36,543 nt of DNA from positions 1 through 36,543 of IMG/VR virus record IMGVR_UViG_3300020411_002649. One strand, written 5' to 3'. The notes below the pieces were generated by a model. It was not told the DNA's origin. It was given only the letters and a program-made list of their open reading frames with translations, and searched no databases. This DNA is from a virus. The translations under genes and the position numbers were made by a program. Positions 26,001 to 32,000 of the stretch are shown one piece after another; the first letter of the stretch is position 1; every line of letters starts with the position of its first letter.

Positions 26001-29000
26001 GCACCTCAACGATAGTACCATATGCACTAACAATATCTTGTCCACCTGCATTGGTAGTAAACTGTTGAATTATAGAATTCTTAGTTAATTTAACATCCTG
26101 TGTAAATGTAAACTCAAGGACATTATCAATCTTCTGATATAATGCATCTCTTAGATAATACTTACTGATAACATCAGCAGTAATTGTAAGTTTCTTACCT
26201 AATGGTGATGGTATTGTAGAAGTCTTAGTGCCATATTCTGTAAGAGCATTACTAAAGGTATATGTCGCAGGATTCATTGTAGATATGGTCTGAGACATAT
26301 CTAAGATCTGTAAACCACCAGCACCAACTTGCCAAGCACTGAATGCTGCTAAACCTAAATCACTCCAAGTTGTAGCAGTCTCAATATCCTCAAAAGCGAT
26401 ATTGGTATACTCAGTTAAACCAGTAAGAGTATATGCACCTCTCTTATCATGCAATCTGTCAAACTTAATAAGAGCAGTATCTGATATAGATGTAGTAATA
26501 GCAATCTCTTCAGTTGGAATAACATATGTGCCATTATAAGGAGCAACATCATCGATGACTAGATCATCAATCCAACCAATCATTGAATTACCAACAACAG
26601 GACCAGAGAATTTACCAGCAACTGTAAGATCTGCAACACTGATATCAGATGTAGATTGGAAGTTACATACAAGGTTACCATTGAAGTATACTTCATACTG
26701 ATACAATCCAAGAGATTCTTCTCTCTTCTGGAATGTAACATGTACCCAAGCACCACCACCAAATAATGTCCAGTTAGTAGCAGTAGCAGAAGTTGCAACC
26801 TCAACTGAGTTTACATAGATAACAACTTTTTCATAGTTACCACTAGTATTATCTCCATCTAATTCTACTTGAATAGAATCACCAGTAATAGGTGTTACAT
26901 CAAATAGTAAAGGTTTTGTTTGAGTTGCATGATGTGCAGTAGCAATAGACATCCATGCTCTTGCACTCCACTCCTTAGTAGTTAAATTATAAGCAGGGAA
27001 TTTAACAGGACATGCTGCACTTAACTTAAGTGAACTTGTACCAAACTTGTATATTGAAGTATCAATAGAAGCATTAGCAGGAGTATGTGGTGTTAGAGTT
27101 GATTTATTCAACTTAGTATGATCAAAATCTAGATCATTTTCATCATTGAAACGATATGATGCTAATTGATCAGACTGTCTACGATCTACAGCAACAATAC
27201 AGTCACCAGAACTATCTACTGTATGAGTCTTAGCTTGTATACCAATATTAACTGTGTCATTAATCTTAGTTTCCTTAATTACAGTACCATCATACTTGAG
27301 GTAATGTACAACAGCATATCTCTCATTCTCAGACTCAATAACATCAGTAACAAGTGTATAGTTACCAAATACGTCTACACTAATACCAGCATGTTGAATA
27401 CCATCAACATTACCACTAATAGTTACTGACTTACTCCATTCCCATCCAGAATTAGCAGTAGCGATTGGGAATTTATTAACTTGGACTTTCTCATACTTCT
27501 GAGTAGCACCATTGTAGAAGTCCCAAACAAGGATAGCATCTCCATATTCATCAACAGTGAATTGTGGATTTCTTACATATCCACCAACTGCTGGTACCTG
27601 TCTAATATACTCAATTTCTAGGTTTGCACCATCAAAGAAGAATACACCAAAGATACAGTCGTTATTTTGATCATTAATACCAACAAAGAAGAATCTATCA
27701 TCAGATATCCACTTAATCTGATTGATCATCTCCGAATCATCAGCAGATGCAATCTTTCTCTTCTCTACAAGGTCACCGTCAAGATCACACTGAATAACCC
27801 ACATATCGTTAGGATCAGGTGAGTTACTATCTGTATAACCTGCAATATAAATTCTCTTCTCTTGGTCAAGTGCTATAGTTGTTACCCAGTCCCTTCTAGA
27901 AAGACCTGAGATACCAGCAATTGCCTTCTGCCACTGTAGAATACCATCAGGAGCATTAGCATTGTTAAAACCAGACTTATACTGTCCTAGCCATATATCA
28001 GGATTGTACTGAGAATTATTAGGGTCATATGTATGACCAACGATGTAAATGACATCATCTTCTAATGACTCGTCAATATACATCTTAACGAATTCTGCTT
28101 TCTTAACACCTGAATTAGTAGGTAGTAGATTTCTCTCCCAAACCTTCTGACCTAAATCATCAAACTTAACAAGGAATGCTGCTTGATCACCATCTGTTTC
28201 TAAAACACTACCACAAACATATGTGTAACGATCAGCAGTAGTCCAAGTATCATGTATACTAACTTGACCAGCTGCTTCTTTATATTCTGTTATCCAATAA
28301 CGAGTCTTCTTATACTGTTGTGGATGAGATACTCTAATCTGAGGAGGATTGTCAGAATCGTATCCATTACCAGAGTTAATGATATTAACCTTGTTAATCT
28401 GTCCAGTATTCTCTAGTACCAACTGCAATTCAGCATCTTTTCCAGAATCGGTAATCAACTCAAATGTAGGTGGAATATCTTCGTTATATCCTGTACCTGC
28501 TTGGACTATATTAATTCTCTCAACACCAGCAACAACCTTAACTCTATAGGTTTTAGAGGTATTATCAATTACAGGTCTTGAGTTTACAATGATTTCATCT
28601 TGCTGTCTTAATTCATGACCTTCAGCAGTAGTAATTTTACCATAAGGACGGTCACCAATAACTTCTTTCTGATAACCAATAATTCTTTGTCCTTTAACAG
28701 ATTCAATAAGTGCAGATGCACCAAATCCACCAGTACCTTCATTATCGAAGAATACGGTGTCATTTACCTGATAAGAAACACCTGGGTTTTCAACAACGAA
28801 TCCATCAATCTGAGCATTCTCAAACTGGGTAGTTGTTTCAACTTCAATGTCAACTCTAGACTCTTCTGATACTCTTGGGAAGTAATCATAAATTTGTAGA
28901 GTTGCCTCTTCAGACATCTCTAATATTTCTTGTTGCTCATTAGCATCAATCAAACCATCATTGTTAGAGTCTTGTATTTCAAAGATAATAGGATATCCTT

Positions 29001-32000
29001 CTATCTCAGTAGTAAGGACATCTGCTTCCTGGTTTGGTTGACGATCAACATCAATATCAACATCAGTATATGGATCTCTATAACGTACAACACCATCAGG
29101 GATATTCTCCTGTGTTGCTGCTTGAGAGAAGTTCCAGTTATCAGGTAGAGAGTTGAATTGTGGTCCCATGATATATGGGAATTCAGCAAGACCTGCATCA
29201 CTAGCATCGATAGTTATGAAGTAAGCATATATGCCATCTGGATAATCAGGTGTCTTACAGAAACGACCATTGTAGTTGTCTAGATCACCAGACTGGAAAT
29301 CATAATAATAGTCATCGATGAATGTACCAGCAGCATAGGTATCAATAGGAGGACCATCTACCCTAGCAGGGTTAGGATTAGTTGTCGCATCATATACAAC
29401 ATTTTCCTTCAATTTAAAGGATGTACGCATCCTTCTAATACCACTATTCTGGTCAGTTGGATCAATGTATCCATAAGGACCATATATTGGGTTACCATCA
29501 AATGCCCAACCAATAATAGGTGAGTGCTCAAAGTTGGATGATACTTCTTGGAATTCCTGTGTAACAGGATTTAAGAATACGTTATCACCAACAACATATC
29601 TTAATTCTTTAGGATCTGAGAGGTGAGCATATTCACCACCAAATTGGTTGTTATATCCAGTAAATACATATCCTCTTGCAAAGTCATATTTGTCTACTAA
29701 TTCATACTGAAGGTTTTTATTCCACTGGTAGACTGTAGGTTGGAATGACGCTAATTGACCTACTGCTTCGAGTCTGACGGTTGTTAAACCTTGTGTATAC
29801 CCAATACCCTTGTTGACGATAGTTACACCTAAAACACGTCCTTTATCTTCTCCAATTGTACCGATAGTTGCTTTAGCAATAGCACCGAAACCATCACCAT
29901 TAATGATTATATTTGGTGCAGTTGTATAGGAACTACCAGAGTTAATAATAGCGATAGATACGATTCTACCATTAATAACAATAGGTTGTGCTAAAGCACC
30001 TTCACCAGAGTTAACTTTAATAGAAGGAAGTGAAGTATATCCAGTACCAAAATTAGTGACGTTTACACTCTGAATTGGACCTCTAACATTAGCAGTTGCA
30101 GTAGCACCAGTACCCCCACCACCAGTAATAGAAACTAAAGGTTGTGTGGTATATCCTGTACCTGGTTGCTCAACTAGAATTCTTGTTACCCTACCACCAG
30201 TAATAACTGCCTGTGCAGTAGCACCACTACCACCACCTCCAACAATAGAAACTAATGGAGAAGATGTGTATCCACTACCTTCAGTATCCATATCAAAGGA
30301 AGTTAGACTACCATTAACTACAACTTCAGCAGTAGCACCTGATCCACCTCCCCCAGTGATCTCTACGTTGGGTTTAGCACCAGCATCGTATGATTCACCA
30401 ACATTGGTAACTGCGATGCTAGTAAGAGGACCATACTGGATAAATTCTCTAGATTTGTAAGACCAGATAGAAACACCGTTTACCCAAGCACCAATTGGTG
30501 TTCCTGGGTCAATTGTCTTTCTTTCAGATATAGTTTGGACATTTCTAGGGAATCTGAGTAATTTCCTCTGATTTCCTGGAATAAGAGCAGATCCTGTAAA
30601 TGGACCTATTTTGTAGTTAGGAAGTCCAGATGCAGCGACATAAACGTAATCATCGTTGAAAAACGAGTTTTGGATGTTTGTAGTGAATTCACTAACAACA
30701 TTATTGATAGAAGTCGTATCAGACTTACCTCGGTTAAGGTCAACCGATAATAGGATGTTTCCTTCAGGTACTAGCTCGGTAGGAGTATTAATCTGATATG
30801 AGAAAGTAAATTGGTCAATTCTTGATGTTACAGTGAATGTACCGTTGTAAACAACTGGGTTTGCACCATATATCGTAACTTGGTCAGAAACCAATAATCC
30901 GTGAGGGTTACTACAGGTTACAGTTGCAGTTTGGTTGTTAACACCACCAGGATTGATAGTATCAACCTGAATCAACTTCTTGACGTTATATAACCAAGAT
31001 TGGAGTCTTAATTCCTCAGCAGTCGATCCGAGGTTTGCAACCTTCAGTTTATCACCAGTAAGGTAGTAACTACCAGTATCGTTTAGTACTGTGGTACCTG
31101 CTTCAGCAATACCTAAAATCCTTAACTTACATTCCCCTACAGTGCCTTTATTGACATAAACGAAAATATCGGACTGAATTATGGTACCAGGATCCCAATC
31201 TTCGACGATTCCATTCTTAGACCTAGTACACTCTATGAACTGGTTAAGAGACTTCTCTTTATACTGGACTTGCTCTACATCATTGATTCTAATAGTACCA
31301 TTACGCTCGGGCCATCCAATTGTGCTGTCAACCGTGATTATCTGCCCAGTAGTGGTTAAAGGCTCAACTAGACGAGTTTTATAAGGTATGATGAAGCTAC
31401 CAACTAAGGTTTCTTCGGATATTGCCAATTCATAGATGGTGTCAGTACCTTCAATGATAGTAATGACGTTTTCGATCAATGCAGACGCAGCAGTAACACT
31501 AGTGTCCACTTCATCGGCATATTGGTTAACTTCTGAGTCAATTAGGTTTGCAGGATCACCTTCTATCAATTCTGCACGAAGAATGGTGTCTACAACCCAA
31601 GTTGCATGAGATGGACTTATAATTTCATCTTTTGGATAGTAAAGATCAACATCTTCACCAAATAAGATTTTAAAGAGGTATTGAGTTGCTAAGTTAGTAC
31701 CTTTAGAGATATAGAAGTCACTAATATTCTTAATAACCTGTACAGGGTTAACTTTAGCAAAATCGATGTCTAAGGTTGGAAGATATTGCCTTCTAAACTT
31801 ATCAAAGACTTCTTTAATGAATAAAGAGTCAAGATTGGTTACATGAGCACCAGCAACGTGATTTGACTGTCTTAATGCTGCTTCTCCAGCATATATCTCA
31901 TTATGAAGGTTATCGTAGTCAACAGGTCCAGAAACGCCTCTGGAGCACCCTAGGAAGGCACTAGAGGTGTATCCTGATCCATTCTCTAGAATATCGAATC

